The notes under the pieces: model-generated
What the model was told of the DNA's origin: nothing
The model's database searches: none
What the model saw: only the letters and a program-made list of their open reading frames with translations
Position numbers and translations under genes: made by a program
Part shown: positions 8,598-18,137 of the stretch, piece after piece
Layout: every line of letters begins with the position of its first letter
How positions within the stretch are numbered: position 1 is the first letter of the stretch
Assembly: GCA_028868515.1 (NCBI GenBank)
Contig: JAGWUI010000004.1
Coordinates: 1 to 64,000 of the forward strand
DNA: 64,000 nt
Source: Gammaproteobacteria bacterium
GTDB taxonomy: Bacteria; Pseudomonadota; Gammaproteobacteria; Pseudomonadales; Moraxellaceae
Reading direction: 5' to 3'

Positions 8598-9248
8598 ATG
8601 AAGCCTTATACGATTGAAACAGGTCTTGTTGCTCCACTTGATCGTGCGAATGTGGATACAGACCAGATTATTCCAAAGCAGTTTTTGAAATCGATTAAAC
8701 GAACTGGTTTTGGTGCGAATTTGTTTGATGAGTGGCGTTATTTGGATGAGGGTTATCCAGGCCAAGATAATAGTAAACGTCCGTTGAATCAGGATTTTGT
8801 GCTGAATCAACCTCGTTATCAAGGTGCAAGCATATTGATGTCACGCCAAAATTTTGGTTGTGGTTCAAGTCGTGAACATGCACCATGGGCACTTGCCGAA
8901 TATGGCTTTCGCACGGTAATCGCATCATCTTTTGCAGATATTTTTTATAATAACTGTCTGAATAATGGGATGTTACCTGTCATTTTGGCTGAAGAAGTGA
9001 TGGATGTTTTGTTTGCTGAAGCCTTTGCAACAGAAGGTTATCAATTGACTGTAGATTTGGAAAAACAAATTGTGATTCGTCCAAATGGTCAAACTCATGC
9101 CTTTGAAGTTGATGCATTTCGTAAACATTTTTTATTAAATGGTTTAGATGAAATTGGCTTAACCTTGCAGGATAGTGATGCAATTCATGCTTTTGAGGAT
9201 AAGGCAAAAGCGATTCGTCCATGGGTGTTTAATACACTTCATGTCTGA
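8598..9248 (+). CDS. leuD: 3-isopropylmalate dehydratase small subunit LeuD
   Basis: The 216-residue swivelling-domain partner of LeuC. Diagnostic parts are [14 protein letters not shown] near the N-terminus, [18 protein letters not shown] in the middle and [24 protein letters not shown] lies just before the ATG, overlapping the end of leuC, which suggests translational coupling. Together they form the cytosolic isomerase of the second leucine step. Confidence 0.98.
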   Translation: MKPYTIETGLVAPLDRANVDTDQIIPKQFLKSIKRTGFGANLFDEWRYLDEGYPGQDNSKRPLNQDFVLNQPRYQGASILMSRQNFGCGSSREHAPWALAEYGFRTVIASSFADIFYNNCLNNGMLPVILAEEVMDVLFAEAFATEGYQLTVDLEKQIVIRPNGQTHAFEVDAFRKHFLLNGLDEIGLTLQDSDAIHAFEDKAKAIRPWVFNTLHV

Positions 9249-9346
9249 GTCCTGTATGGCGTATACTCTCGTGCATGAAAATAGAAAGTGATTCCATTGC
9301 TTTCGGTTTGCGACTGCACGAGATGTGCGACATATGGAGCGAGAGC

Positions 9347-10000
9347 ATGGCTATCCCAAGCACTGCCCAATTGAGGAAGACGTTGAAAGCCTTAAATCGA
9401 TTATCGAGTCAACATGTGGTGAAGGTATCTATCGCCGCATCAGCCATGGTTTTGATTGCTGGATTGGCTGGCTGTCAATCATTGACGCCACTGAAGGCGA
9501 AATCTGCATGGTTGATTCAAAACTTTAATCCGATCAGTCAGGATACGTCTGGAATTGCCTCTGTTCATTGCGCAGGTGGTGTAGGGTGTCAATTCGTCAG
9601 TTTAAATGGTACGCAATTATTGAATCCGTTGACTGGCGAGCCCACAGAGCATGGCAAAACAGATGCTGTTTTACGCTTTGAATCGCCTGCATCAAACAAC
9701 AGTTCTCAATATTATCTCGCTCTACCTGCTGCGCCACACGATGTAGAAGTCCTGTTTTTCCCAATCTCTCATGCACGAGTTGAGAACTTTACGTTGACGC
9801 ATCGCTTTAGGGCAGGTCATCGCTATGATCTCAAGCTGTATCGCCAAGAACGGGAGCAATCAGCAAGTCTCTTGAGTTTGGCAGGCCCAGCGCCGCTTTG
9901 TATCGATTTGCTGGATGACGATAAAGTTGATCGTCGTTTTTGTCGAAATTATGGTTTTCAAACAATGACGACTTCTTTCGTAGAGCAAAAAATTAAATAA
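9347..10000 (+). CDS. Conserved lipoprotein of unknown function between leuD and leuB
   Basis: The 217-residue protein has a lipobox LAGC with Cys43 after a hydrophobic stretch, so it should be exported and lipid-anchored. The mature part is mostly beta-like with a segment CAGGVGCQF and a C-terminal Cys pair; no catalytic motif is visible. ATG at 9347 is preferred because GGAG lies 7 bases upstream; an earlier ATG at 9275 has no such site. It lies inside the leucine cluster between leuD and leuB, an arrangement I recall in Acinetobacter, but nothing in it suggests leucine synthesis. Confidence 0.75.
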   Translation: MAIPSTAQLRKTLKALNRLSSQHVVKVSIAASAMVLIAGLAGCQSLTPLKAKSAWLIQNFNPISQDTSGIASVHCAGGVGCQFVSLNGTQLLNPLTGEPTEHGKTDAVLRFESPASNNSSQYYLALPAAPHDVEVLFFPISHARVENFTLTHRFRAGHRYDLKLYRQEREQSASLLSLAGPAPLCIDLLDDDKVDRRFCRNYGFQTMTTSFVEQKIK

Positions 10001-10100
10001 TAGATCGATTTCATATTGATTTTTATTTATATCTTTTAGCTTTCAATGAATTACGAGAGTCGTTGTTTATCTTTTTGTTTTATCAATGGAATAAATTTAA

Positions 10101-11192
10101 ATGTCTCAGCATATTCTCATTCTCGCCGGTGATGGTATCGGCCCTGAAATCATGGCGGCTGCCGAAAAAGTCTTAAATCGTGCGAATGAAAAATTCTCAT
10201 TAGATTTGACATGGTCACATGGTCTGCTCGGTGGTTCTGCGATTGATGCACACGGTGTACCTCTACCTGATGTCACTTTAGATGCAGCCAAAAAAGCAGA
10301 CGCAGTGCTTCTGGGCGCTGTGGGGGGACCAAAATGGGACAATATCGAACGTTCTATTCGTCCAGAGCGTGGTTTGTTAAAAATTCGTAGTGAACTGAAT
10401 TTGTTTGCTAATTTGCGTCCAGCGATTTTATATCCGCAATTGGCTGATGCATCCAGCCTGAAACCTGAGATCGTTGCAGGATTGGATATTCTGATTGTCC
10501 GTGAATTGACTGGCGGTATTTATTTCGGTCAACCGCGTGGTATTCGTGTTCTGGAAAACGGCGAGAAGCAAGGTTTTAACACAGATGTTTACACAGAAAG
10601 TGAAATCAAGCGTATCGCGAAAGTTGCATTTGATATGGCGACCTTACGCGCTAAAGATGGCGTTGCTAAAGTATGCTCAGTCGATAAAGCCAACGTTTTG
10701 GAAGTTACAGAACTGTGGAAACAGACCGTAACGGATTTGGCTACAGCGGAATACCCAGATGTTAAGTTATCACACATGTATGTTGATAATGCTGCGATGC
10801 AATTGGTGCGTAATCCAAAACAGTTTGATGTGATTGTGACTGGCAATTTATTTGGCGATATTCTTTCTGACGAAGCCGCAATGCTCACAGGCTCGATTGG
10901 TATGTTGCCTTCAGCAAGTTTAGATGAAAATGGCAAAGGGATGTATGAACCATGTCATGGCAGTGCGCCTGATATCGCTGGACAGGATTTGGCAAATCCA
11001 CTCGCAACGATTCTGTCTGTTGCGATGATGCTGCGTTACACTTTCAAACAAGAAGCTGCTGCAAAAGCGATTGAGACTGCTGTGGGTGTCGTCCTTGATC
11101 AAGGTCTGCGTACAGGCGATATTATGTCTGCTGGCATGACTAAAATCGGTACGCAAGCGATGGGCGAAGCTGTGCTTAAAGCGCTAGGATAA
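10101..11192 (+). CDS. leuB: 3-isopropylmalate dehydrogenase LeuB
   Basis: LeuB oxidatively decarboxylates 3-isopropylmalate with NAD to 2-ketoisocaproate, the third leucine step. The 363-residue length is typical. It begins with [20 protein letters not shown], has the [13 protein letters not shown] substrate segment, [10 protein letters not shown], the catalytic [11 protein letters not shown] region and the signature [25 protein letters not shown] 100-base gap after the lipoprotein gene may hold its own promoter. A strong terminator follows. Confidence 0.98.
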   Translation: MSQHILILAGDGIGPEIMAAAEKVLNRANEKFSLDLTWSHGLLGGSAIDAHGVPLPDVTLDAAKKADAVLLGAVGGPKWDNIERSIRPERGLLKIRSELNLFANLRPAILYPQLADASSLKPEIVAGLDILIVRELTGGIYFGQPRGIRVLENGEKQGFNTDVYTESEIKRIAKVAFDMATLRAKDGVAKVCSVDKANVLEVTELWKQTVTDLATAEYPDVKLSHMYVDNAAMQLVRNPKQFDVIVTGNLFGDILSDEAAMLTGSIGMLPSASLDENGKGMYEPCHGSAPDIAGQDLANPLATILSVAMMLRYTFKQEAAAKAIETAVGVVLDQGLRTGDIMSAGMTKIGTQAMGEAVLKALG

Positions 11193-11205
11193 TTTTGAAG
11201 TAACG

Positions 11206-11238
11206 AAAAAGCCGCATTATTTGCGGCTTTTTTCTTTT
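11206..11238 (+). terminator. Intrinsic terminator after leuB
   Basis: GCCGCA and TGCGGC arms around TTATT, with an A-run before and six T after, start 14 bases beyond the leuB stop and end the leucine cluster. Confidence 0.92.
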
Positions 11239-11321
11239 AAAATCCATGATCCTAGAAGTATTTATGGATGTATAAAAAAACTCCCAGATCTAGGCGGATT
11301 TTGAACGATGCGCTGAGGGAA

Positions 11322-12770
11322 TCAGCCCACCAACTCACCTTGTACCAAATTCATACTGCGAATATCAGTCACTTTCACTGTTGCAAATTGACCAATCAGT
11401 GAGGCATCACCAACAAATTGAACCAAGCGAGTATTATCCGCACTCGCAATCAACATGCCTTCTTCACGGTCAGAATGCTTTTCAACTAGCACTTGCATGG
11501 TTTTACCTAGCATTGCATCAGTCTTTGCAACGGTTGAGGCTTTAATTACAGCCTTAACTCGCGCAAGACGTTCTTTTTTCACATCTTCAGGTGTGCTATC
11601 TGGAAGTTCAGCGGCTGGTGTACCTGGACGCTTCGAGTAAATAAAGCTGTATGAGTGATCGAAATCCAAGTCTTTAATAAACTGTAAGGTATCTTCAAAT
11701 TCAGCATCACCTTCAGCAGGGAAGCCAATGATAAAGTCACTTGATAAATGAATATCGGGACGAACCGCACGTAGTTTTTTGATCTTTTCAATATACACAT
11801 CAATCGTGTGATTGCGTTTCATCGCTGCTAATACTGGATTTGAGCCACTTTGGACTGGTAAATGCAAATGCGAAACCAGTTGTGGAAGTTCAGCATAGAC
11901 ATTGATCAGTTCATCAGAAAACTCTAGTGGATGGCTGGTGGTGTAACGAATCCGTCCAATGCCTTCAATTTTTGCGACTAAACGTAGCAAATCAGCGAAA
12001 TTACAAATCCCACCATCATGCATGTCGCCGCGATAGCCATTCACATTTTGACCGAGCAGCGTGATTTCGCGGACACCTTGTGCTGCAAGACTGATGATTT
12101 CTGCAATGACATCATCCAGCGGACGGGAGACTTCTTCGCCGCGTGTATAAGGTACAACACAGAATGAGCAGTATTTTGAACAGCCTTCCATGATGGAGAC
12201 AAATGCTTTAAAACCTTCAACTTTTGGTTCAGGTAAGAAGTCAAATTTCTCAATTTCTGGGAAAGAAATATCAACGAGGGAAATCTTTTGATTGGTGGTT
12301 CGGTCTGCTTTGTGTTCGTTATGCTGATTGAGCATTTGTGGCAAACGATGTAGGGTTTGTGGACCAAACACCATATCGACGTAAGGTGCGCGTTTTTGAA
12401 TACCTTCACCTTCTTGTGATGCCACACAGCCACCAACACCAATAATTAAATCTGGGTTTTGGTCTTTCAGCTTGCGCCAGCGACCGAGTTCGCTGAATAC
12501 TTTTTCTTGAGCTTTTTCACGAATTGAACAGGTATTCATGAGCAGAATGTCGGCTTCTGCAGGGTCAGTTGTCAGAACATATCCATGTGAATCACCAAGC
12601 AAATCTGCCATACGACTGCTGTCATATTCATTCATTTGGCAGCCTTGTGTTTCGATATATAAACGTTTAATCGGCGCAGCACTATTTACAGTAGGAGTCA
12701 CTGTTGATGCAGTTTGTGTTGCGGTATTGGTGGCTTGAATATTCGAAGGATTAAACGTTTGTACAGTCAT
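11322..12770 (-). CDS. miaB: tRNA-2-methylthio-N6-isopentenyladenosine synthase MiaB
   Basis: MiaB is a radical-SAM methylthiotransferase that adds the 2-methylthio group to i6A37 of tRNAs. The 482-residue protein has the N-terminal UPF0004 cluster ligands Cys44, Cys81 and Cys115, the radical-SAM triad Cys197, Cys201 and Cys204 ([10 protein letters not shown]) and a C-terminal TRAM domain of about 65 residues. An extra ~30-residue Thr/Ala-rich N-terminal tail precedes the family start. ATG at 12770 is chosen over a TTG four codons upstream. Monocistronic, convergent with leuB. Confidence 0.97.
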   Translation of the reverse strand: MTVQTFNPSNIQATNTATQTASTVTPTVNSAAPIKRLYIETQGCQMNEYDSSRMADLLGDSHGYVLTTDPAEADILLMNTCSIREKAQEKVFSELGRWRKLKDQNPDLIIGVGGCVASQEGEGIQKRAPYVDMVFGPQTLHRLPQMLNQHNEHKADRTTNQKISLVDISFPEIEKFDFLPEPKVEGFKAFVSIMEGCSKYCSFCVVPYTRGEEVSRPLDDVIAEIISLAAQGVREITLLGQNVNGYRGDMHDGGICNFADLLRLVAKIEGIGRIRYTTSHPLEFSDELINVYAELPQLVSHLHLPVQSGSNPVLAAMKRNHTIDVYIEKIKKLRAVRPDIHLSSDFIIGFPAEGDAEFEDTLQFIKDLDFDHSYSFIYSKRPGTPAAELPDSTPEDVKKERLARVKAVIKASTVAKTDAMLGKTMQVLVEKHSDREEGMLIASADNTRLVQFVGDASLIGQFATVKVTDIRSMNLVQGELVG

Positions 12771-13171
12771 GAATGTTACCAAATTCGCGGAGCAGCAGAG
12801 GTTTTCTATATCAGTATCGACAACGATAGGCTATGAAAGCGGTGTGCTGTAAATCGTAAAACGACTATTTTAGCAGTTTTTGCGGGTGACGATAAGAAAG
12901 ATTGTTTTTTGTGCGAAATAATCTGTATGCAACGATGTCGGGATTGATCGTTCTTTTCATAAAGTCGATTTTTCTGCATAAATGAGTGAGTTCTGCACAT
13001 TGGCTGCACATTTCTTGTTTTTCGCAGATGAGTACATACAAATGTTTCGAGATGTTACGAGATGCAACGGATTAATGATTGTGCGAGACGCATAATCCAC
13101 CTAAAGTGAAGTCATGGAAGTTCATCATGGACTTCAACTCGATATGACGCGAATAAATAGGAGTGTCGATC
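12771..13171. other. 401-base gap between miaB and the first glycine-zipper gene
   Basis: No convincing gene. The only structure seen is a bulged hairpin at 13108-13135 (GAAGTCATG against CATGGACTTC), lying about 36 bases before the downstream ATG, probably in its 5' leader. The region should hold divergent promoters for miaB and the glycine-zipper gene, but I cannot assign hexamers with confidence. Confidence 0.5.
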
Positions 13172-13654
13172 ATGAAAAAATTAATGTTAGCAACGATTTT
13201 GACGGTAACGACTGGCATGGCGGTGGTTCAACCTGCATTTGCTGACTATGATCCTGTCGGTTCGGCACTTATTGGTGGCGTTGCTGGTGCTGTGATTGGA
13301 CATGCTGTAGGTGGTCGTAATGGTGCGGCTGTTGGTGCTGCAATTGGTGGTGTGAGCGGTGCATTAGTTGCGACTCAGCCACGTCCATATTATGAACGTA
13401 CAGTATATGAGCGTCCTGTTCAAACAGCTTATTATGCTGCTCCAGCTCCAGTGACCTATTATCGCACTGCATATTATCCAGTACGTCAAGTGACTTATTA
13501 TGGTGGCGGTTATGGTGATGGTGATCGCGGTTACTATCATGATCGCGGCTGGCATCGTGATTGGCATGATGGCGATTGGCGTGGTCGTGACTGGCATGAC
13601 CGTGATTGGCACGATCACGATGATGAGCATGATCGTGGATACTATAGCTATTAA
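13172..13654 (+). CDS. Secreted glycine-zipper protein with W/H/D-rich tail
   Basis: The 160-residue protein has a Sec signal peptide (about residues 1-24, ending AFADYDP), a glycine-zipper segment (residues 28-70, repeated GxxxG as in GGVAGAVIGHAVGGRNGAAVG), a Tyr/Pro-rich stretch, and a tail of repeated RDWHD-like units. Glycine zippers insert into or line membranes; the His/Asp-rich tail could bind divalent metal, which is inference. The ATG at 13172 is 8 bases after AGGAG; the GTG at 13163 overlaps that site. A paralogue with the same layout follows 127 bases downstream. Confidence 0.8.
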   Translation: MKKLMLATILTVTTGMAVVQPAFADYDPVGSALIGGVAGAVIGHAVGGRNGAAVGAAIGGVSGALVATQPRPYYERTVYERPVQTAYYAAPAPVTYYRTAYYPVRQVTYYGGGYGDGDRGYYHDRGWHRDWHDGDWRGRDWHDRDWHDHDDEHDRGYYSY

Positions 13655-13781
13655 GCAGTTACAAACGATCAAATGAATGACTGGGTAATCATGATACAGT
13701 GTCTCGTGATTCATTTTGTGAATATGGATGGCTTTGGATAAGCATCCAGAAATTTAGAAATTTTTTGAAGAAGGTAATATT

Positions 13782-14246
13782 ATGAAAAAAATTCTTGCAG
13801 CTGTTGCGGTTAGCGCGGCAGCGATTGCAGTTCAGTCTGCGTATGCAGATGATACGCTACGCAGTGCATTGGCAGGTGGTTTAGGTGGCGTTGCTGGTGC
13901 AGCAGTTGGTCAGTCAGTTGGTGGAAAAACTGGCGGTGTGATCGGTGCTGCGGTGGGTGGCGCAGCTGGTGGTGAAGCTGCTGGCGGTAAACGTGCTGCG
14001 ATTGGTGGTGCACTCGGCGCTGGTGCAGGTGCTGCGCTTGGCGGTCAATCTGGTCGTCAAGGTCAGTTGGTTGGTGCAGGACTTGGCGGCGCGGCTGGTG
14101 GAGCGATTGGTGGTAATCTAAATAACCATGCGCGCGCTAGCGGTGGTGGAGACTATCGTGACGGTCGCGATTATCGCGATGATGACCATGACCGCGGTCG
14201 TCATCGTGGTTGGAGAAAACATCATCACCATGATAATGATGACTAA
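13782..14246 (+). CDS. Secreted glycine-zipper protein with D/R/H-rich tail (paralogue)
   Basis: The 154-residue protein has a signal peptide (residues 1-22, AYADDTL), a long glycine-zipper block of about 85 residues made of GGxxGAAxG units, then a charged tail (DYRDGRDYRDDDHDRG) ending in four consecutive His. AAGG precedes the ATG. The same domain order as its upstream neighbour indicates tandem duplication followed by divergence. Probable envelope protein; function unknown. A terminator follows directly. Confidence 0.8.
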   Translation: MKKILAAVAVSAAAIAVQSAYADDTLRSALAGGLGGVAGAAVGQSVGGKTGGVIGAAVGGAAGGEAAGGKRAAIGGALGAGAGAALGGQSGRQGQLVGAGLGGAAGGAIGGNLNNHARASGGGDYRDGRDYRDDDHDRGRHRGWRKHHHHDNDD

Positions 14247-14274
14247 TTGGTTTTTCCTGACCAGAATAAGAGAG

Positions 14275-14298
14275 CAGCCCGATATGGGCTGTTTTTTT
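14275..14298 (+). terminator. Intrinsic terminator after the glycine-zipper pair
   Basis: CAGCCC and GGGCTG arms flank GATAT and are followed by seven T, 28 bases after the stop of the second glycine-zipper gene. Confidence 0.9.
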
Positions 14299-14319
14299 AT
14301 GGCTTTTTTGATGAAGGTT

Positions 14320-15834
14320 CTAAATTTTGGGTGGTGTGTAATAGGGTTTTCTGATTCGTTCTTTTTTGATAAATCGATCAGGGCGAATTGTGTACGCTAG
14401 CTGATCTGTCATAGGTAATGCTTCGTTGAGGATTTGTGCAGCGAGTAATTCAGCACACAGCGGCGCATAAGAAAAGCCTTTTGATCCTAATCCTGCCAAT
14501 ACAAAAACATCATTCATCTGAGGAACTTGTCCAACCACAGGCATGGAATCTCGTGGCAGTGCGCGTAAGCTCGCACGTCCTTGCCATGTCGTAATCGGTG
14601 GTAAGTTTTCTGCAAATTGGGGGAATTCTTCTTTAAACAGATTGAGATTGAATTCGTGTTCATTGAGCCGTAGATCAGTATTGATATCATCTCGAACAAA
14701 CGATGAACCTAACAAAACTTGCTGTTGAAAGGTTGTGGTATATCCACCATAGCCAATTGAACATTGTGGTGATGTGGATGGCATTGGTAGCCAAGAAATT
14801 TGACCACGAATCACAGTTAATGGTGGCAGAGTCGGACAAAGTGTGACGCTGTCTTTTGCATTAGCCACAATCACTTGATGCGCTTGGGCAATGATCTTTT
14901 GGTCTGGATCTAGAACCATCCATGTCGAATCATGTTCATTTCGAATCAGTTGTGCTGCACTGGCTTTGATCAGTGTGACTAATGGTGATGAGAGGACATG
15001 TTGTCGAATCGCTTTGGGGGAGAGTGCAACTGCACACGGCATAAACATATAGTCAGTTGGGCATGTGATACCAGAGTGCTGAGTTGCCTCGTGTGCATTC
15101 ATGACGCGCACTACATCTGTAGGATAATCTTTAATTTTTTCTAAATCATCTTCGTCGATTTTGAGTAAGGCACCTGTGGATATGACGACATCATTGACCC
15201 AATTCCCCCACCAACGTGCAGTCGTCAGTGCCCCCATCGTCTGTAGATTGTGACTGACACGATTGAGTTTGGGGAGTTTGGATAACAGTAATGCGCAAGG
15301 ATTTCCAGATGCTCCTGACAGAGGTTTTTCCTGTTCAATGAGCGTGACTGCATAACCGCGTCGCGTCAGTGCTTCCGTCATAGAAAACCCAGCAATTCCT
15401 GCACCAATCACGATAAAAGAAGATGGTGTTTCGGATACATTGCTGGTGATTGAAGAAGTCTTGAGATCATCAACGACATCGCCAAACCAGAGATCAAGGG
15501 TTAGACGATCATCTCTAAAAATTAACCGATGCACGCCTGAAATTGCAGGCGGATATTGAGCGAGTAGTTGTTCGGTTATTTCGGGCGAATAGTTGTTTTG
15601 ATTGAATTTTTGACTGAGTTCTTCGCGAGGTAATGGTTTTTGTGCTGTTATGATGAGATGCAAGCGGCTTGTATTGCTGGGCTGAGTATCTCGCCAGAGT
15701 TGCCAAATGGACAGGAAGTTCATGTGATGATTTAACTCACCACAATGCATGGTTAAGCATTCCAATGAGCGTAATGCAGAAAACTGTTGCATCAGCAGCT
15801 CTTTGTCAATGCGGTGTTCAAATGAGTGGGTCAT
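14320..15834 (-). CDS. mnmC: MnmC-like tRNA-modification protein: intact FAD oxidase domain, degenerate methyltransferase domain
   Basis: MnmC normally converts cmnm5s2U34 to nm5s2U34 (C-terminal FAD domain) and methylates it to mnm5s2U34 (N-terminal SAM domain). Here residues 139-500 are a DAO-type flavoprotein: GAGIAG at 144-149, SGASGNP, and the end motif VLAGLGSKGFSYAPL. Residues ~32-122 align only with the middle of the methyltransferase domain (NFLSIWQLW, GVHRLIF, LTLDLWFGD); the GTG SAM motif before NFL and the whole DGFAPAKNP half are missing. At 504 residues it is about 120-160 shorter than full MnmC. It should retain only the oxidase step. Confidence 0.85.
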   Translation of the reverse strand: MTHSFEHRIDKELLMQQFSALRSLECLTMHCGELNHHMNFLSIWQLWRDTQPSNTSRLHLIITAQKPLPREELSQKFNQNNYSPEITEQLLAQYPPAISGVHRLIFRDDRLTLDLWFGDVVDDLKTSSITSNVSETPSSFIVIGAGIAGFSMTEALTRRGYAVTLIEQEKPLSGASGNPCALLLSKLPKLNRVSHNLQTMGALTTARWWGNWVNDVVISTGALLKIDEDDLEKIKDYPTDVVRVMNAHEATQHSGITCPTDYMFMPCAVALSPKAIRQHVLSSPLVTLIKASAAQLIRNEHDSTWMVLDPDQKIIAQAHQVIVANAKDSVTLCPTLPPLTVIRGQISWLPMPSTSPQCSIGYGGYTTTFQQQVLLGSSFVRDDINTDLRLNEHEFNLNLFKEEFPQFAENLPPITTWQGRASLRALPRDSMPVVGQVPQMNDVFVLAGLGSKGFSYAPLCAELLAAQILNEALPMTDQLAYTIRPDRFIKKERIRKPYYTPPKI

Positions 15835-15852
15835 GCAAGCATTAGTGTGGTA

Positions 15853-16299
15853 TTACCAGCGACGTGTGTTGCGGAGAAATTGACTGGCAATGATATAGCC
15901 AATGATCGCACCAACCAAAATTGCCACCGCGCCATAAATAAACATTTGCGCACTACGGTCACTTTGTAGGGCTTTGACCTGAACGCTGAGATTATCATTT
16001 TCTAGTTGCAGCGCTTGATTGCGAGTGAGTGCATCCCGATTGGCAGCCTCAAGTTGGTCAAGTCGTGAGGATTGTGTCTTGCTCAGCTTGCTGAGATTGG
16101 CAAACTGAGTTTCTAATGTTGGTGGCTTAATGACAGTTGGTTCAGGTTTTGCCGCTGTTGCTGGGGTAGGGGCTGTAGCTGTTACTTGTGGTGATGCAGT
16201 CGGTGTCGTTGTTGCAGGTGCAGCAAGCGTCTGCCCAGCATGTAGCGCGAAAGACAAAGCAATAACGGCTGCGAGCTTTTGAGTATGTTGAACGATCAT
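15853..16299 (-). CDS. YgiM-like signal-peptide/coiled-coil/TM protein lacking the SH3 domain
   Basis: The 148-residue protein has a signal peptide (residues 1-27, TLAAPA), a Thr/Ala/Pro-rich linker, a coiled coil (about 68-115) and a C-terminal membrane segment FIYGAVAILVGAIIGYIIASQF followed by RNTRRW. The coiled-coil plus YG-start TM plus basic tail copies the end of YgiM/TIGR04211 proteins, but their N-terminal bacterial SH3 domain is replaced by the low-complexity linker. Likely inner-membrane anchored with a periplasmic stalk. It follows mnmC's start by 18 bases on the same strand. Confidence 0.65.
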   Translation of the reverse strand: MIVQHTQKLAAVIALSFALHAGQTLAAPATTTPTASPQVTATAPTPATAAKPEPTVIKPPTLETQFANLSKLSKTQSSRLDQLEAANRDALTRNQALQLENDNLSVQVKALQSDRSAQMFIYGAVAILVGAIIGYIIASQFLRNTRRW

Positions 16300-16335
16300 G
16301 CGCGCAGTCCGTCAGTGAATAAGTAAACGATAGGA

Positions 16336-16644
16336 TTATACATTTGGCGTAGGTAAGGCTTGAATAAAAGGTTTTACAACCACTGATTCATAAATGCCTT
16401 CAAGGACAAATGGTTCTTCAGCGAGCCACGCATCCAGTGCTGCGCGATCAGCGAAGTCCAGAACGAGTAAACTTCCTGAAAAACCTTCTGCGAGATTATC
16501 GTGGTCAATCGGACAAGGCCCTGCCAGCACAAGTTGACCTGCCGCATGCAGTGCTTGCAGGCGAGCAAGGTGTGTAGGACGGTGAAGTTTACGTTTTTCT
16601 AAACTGTTTGGAACATCTGTTGCGATCACGGTAAATAAAGGCAT
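16336..16644 (-). CDS. yciI: YciI-family protein
   Basis: A 102-residue single-domain YciI protein (dimeric alpha+beta ferredoxin-like fold): MPLFTVIATDVPNSLEKRKLHRPTHLARLQ, LAGP and SGSLLVLDFADRAALDAWLAEEPF are the family blocks, including the conserved R..HL and DPF/EEPF pockets. The biochemical role of the family is not settled; it is often linked to yciB, as here. It lies 36 bases downstream of yciB on the same strand, consistent with an operon. Confidence 0.92.
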   Translation of the reverse strand: MPLFTVIATDVPNSLEKRKLHRPTHLARLQALHAAGQLVLAGPCPIDHDNLAEGFSGSLLVLDFADRAALDAWLAEEPFVLEGIYESVVVKPFIQALPTPNV

Positions 16645-16680
16645 ATCTTTTCTCTAGTCAAATCACTTTAAATCAGTAGC

Positions 16681-17229
16681 TCAGTTTTGGTTTTCTGGTT
16701 TTTTGAGATGGTCACGTAGTAGTACGAATTGACCCACCATAAACACAATCATAATTGCCGTACCGCCAAATACTTTGAAATTAATCCAGTATTGTGGAAA
16801 TACGAAGGCAAATACGAGATGTAATGCACCGAGAATGATAAAAAATATGGCCCATGTAAAATTGAGCTTTTTCCATGCTGATTCAGTGAGTTCAAATACA
16901 GGCGCGAGGAAGCGTTGAACAAGTGGAATCGGATCTTTACCAATGATTGGACTGACGAGGAATGCAGTTGCAAAGACCCAGTTAATAATCGGCGATTTCC
17001 AGCGCAGCCACATATCGTCGTGAAGATATAACGTCATGCCACCAAACGCGAGCGTCAGCACGAGCGTAATCCACTGGGATTTTTCCAATCGCCCTTTTTG
17101 CAGGATAAAATGCAAACTGTACACGGCGAGACTGGCAACCAGCAGCCCTTGAGTTGCGATAAATATCGTCTTGGTCTTGGCTAATGCAAAGAAAACCACT
17201 AAAGGCACGAAGTCGAGCAATGCTTTCAT
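16681..17229 (-). CDS. yciB: Inner-membrane septation protein YciB (IspA/IspZ family)
   Basis: A 182-residue polytopic membrane protein with five hydrophobic segments. MKALLDFVPLVVFFALAK at the start, and KPENQN at the end after FVLLRDHLKK, with KSPIINWVFA and GKDPIPLVQRFL between, match YciB, an inner-membrane protein that interacts with cell-division and elongation proteins. Start at the ATG giving MKALLDF; a longer frame upstream lacks family homology. Divergent from rnm with 41 bases between starts. Confidence 0.95.
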   Translation of the reverse strand: MKALLDFVPLVVFFALAKTKTIFIATQGLLVASLAVYSLHFILQKGRLEKSQWITLVLTLAFGGMTLYLHDDMWLRWKSPIINWVFATAFLVSPIIGKDPIPLVQRFLAPVFELTESAWKKLNFTWAIFFIILGALHLVFAFVFPQYWINFKVFGGTAIMIVFMVGQFVLLRDHLKKPENQN

Positions 17230-17270
17230 GCTACGCTTGATTCCACATAAATTCAAAAGTTGAAGTATAG

Positions 17271-18122
17271 ATGATCCTGCGCGCGGATTTACATACACAT
17301 AGTTACTTTTCTGATGGACAATTGTCTCCAGCCGATTTGGTGACGGCCGCGCATGAGGCGGAAGTCACACATTTAGCACTTACTGATCACGATACGCTGG
17401 ATGGCTTGCCTGAGGCTCGTCAACAAGCGCAAGTTTTAGGGATGCAGTTCATTGATGGCGTAGAGCTATCGACGCAGTGGACACGAGCAACGACCAAGCG
17501 TGCTGTATCTGTGCATATTGTTGGTCTGGCAATGACGGATTTAGCACCGCTTGAAGCTGTACTTGAAAATCAAAAAGTAATTCGCGCGCGTCGTGCTGAA
17601 ATGATTTGTGCCAAACTGGAAAAAATCACGAAGAAGCAAGCATGGGACGCTGTTCTTGCGTTGGCTGGTGGTCGTGCTGAAGGTATTACGCGCGGGCATT
17701 TGGCACAGTGGTTGGTGGATGAGAAGTTGGTGACAAAGCATCAGCAAGCTTTTGATCGTTATTTGGGTGAAGGGAAGTCGGCGTATGTGCCTTTGGAATG
17801 GATGACGATGGCGGATGGTGTTGCAGCAATTCTGGCAAGTGGTGGTCAGGCGGTTTTAGCCCATCCCACGCGAAATAATTTGACCTCGACAGCGTTACGT
17901 CATTTGCTCATCGACTTCAAAGCAGTGGGTGGTCAGGCGATTGAGTTACCTGCGGTCAGTGAGCCACCTGCAACGCGCGGCATGATTAATCGTTTGGTTG
18001 CTGAACATGGCTTCGCCGTATCAACGGCGAGTGATTTTCATGGGGCGCATATGGTATGGAATAAGCTGGGTTATGTTCCGCAGCTTGCCGAGGGGCAAAG
18101 GGGAGTTTGGGAGTTGTTTTGA
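17271..18122 (+). CDS. rnm: PHP-domain phosphoesterase, RNase AM/YciV (TrpH) type
   Basis: The 283-residue protein carries all PHP metal-site blocks: DLHTHSYFSDG (6-16), LTDHDT (about 37), GVELS, AVLAHP and SDFH. In E. coli the YciV/RnmA homologue is a 5'-3' exoribonuclease that trims rRNA 5' ends and also handles short nucleotide diphosphates; the earlier name is TrpH. It is divergent from yciB, a frequent gammaproteobacterial arrangement. The ATG leaves only 41 bases to share promoters with yciB. Confidence 0.9.
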   Translation: MILRADLHTHSYFSDGQLSPADLVTAAHEAEVTHLALTDHDTLDGLPEARQQAQVLGMQFIDGVELSTQWTRATTKRAVSVHIVGLAMTDLAPLEAVLENQKVIRARRAEMICAKLEKITKKQAWDAVLALAGGRAEGITRGHLAQWLVDEKLVTKHQQAFDRYLGEGKSAYVPLEWMTMADGVAAILASGGQAVLAHPTRNNLTSTALRHLLIDFKAVGGQAIELPAVSEPPATRGMINRLVAEHGFAVSTASDFHGAHMVWNKLGYVPQLAEGQRGVWELF

Positions 18123-18137
18123 TTATGCAATATGAGT

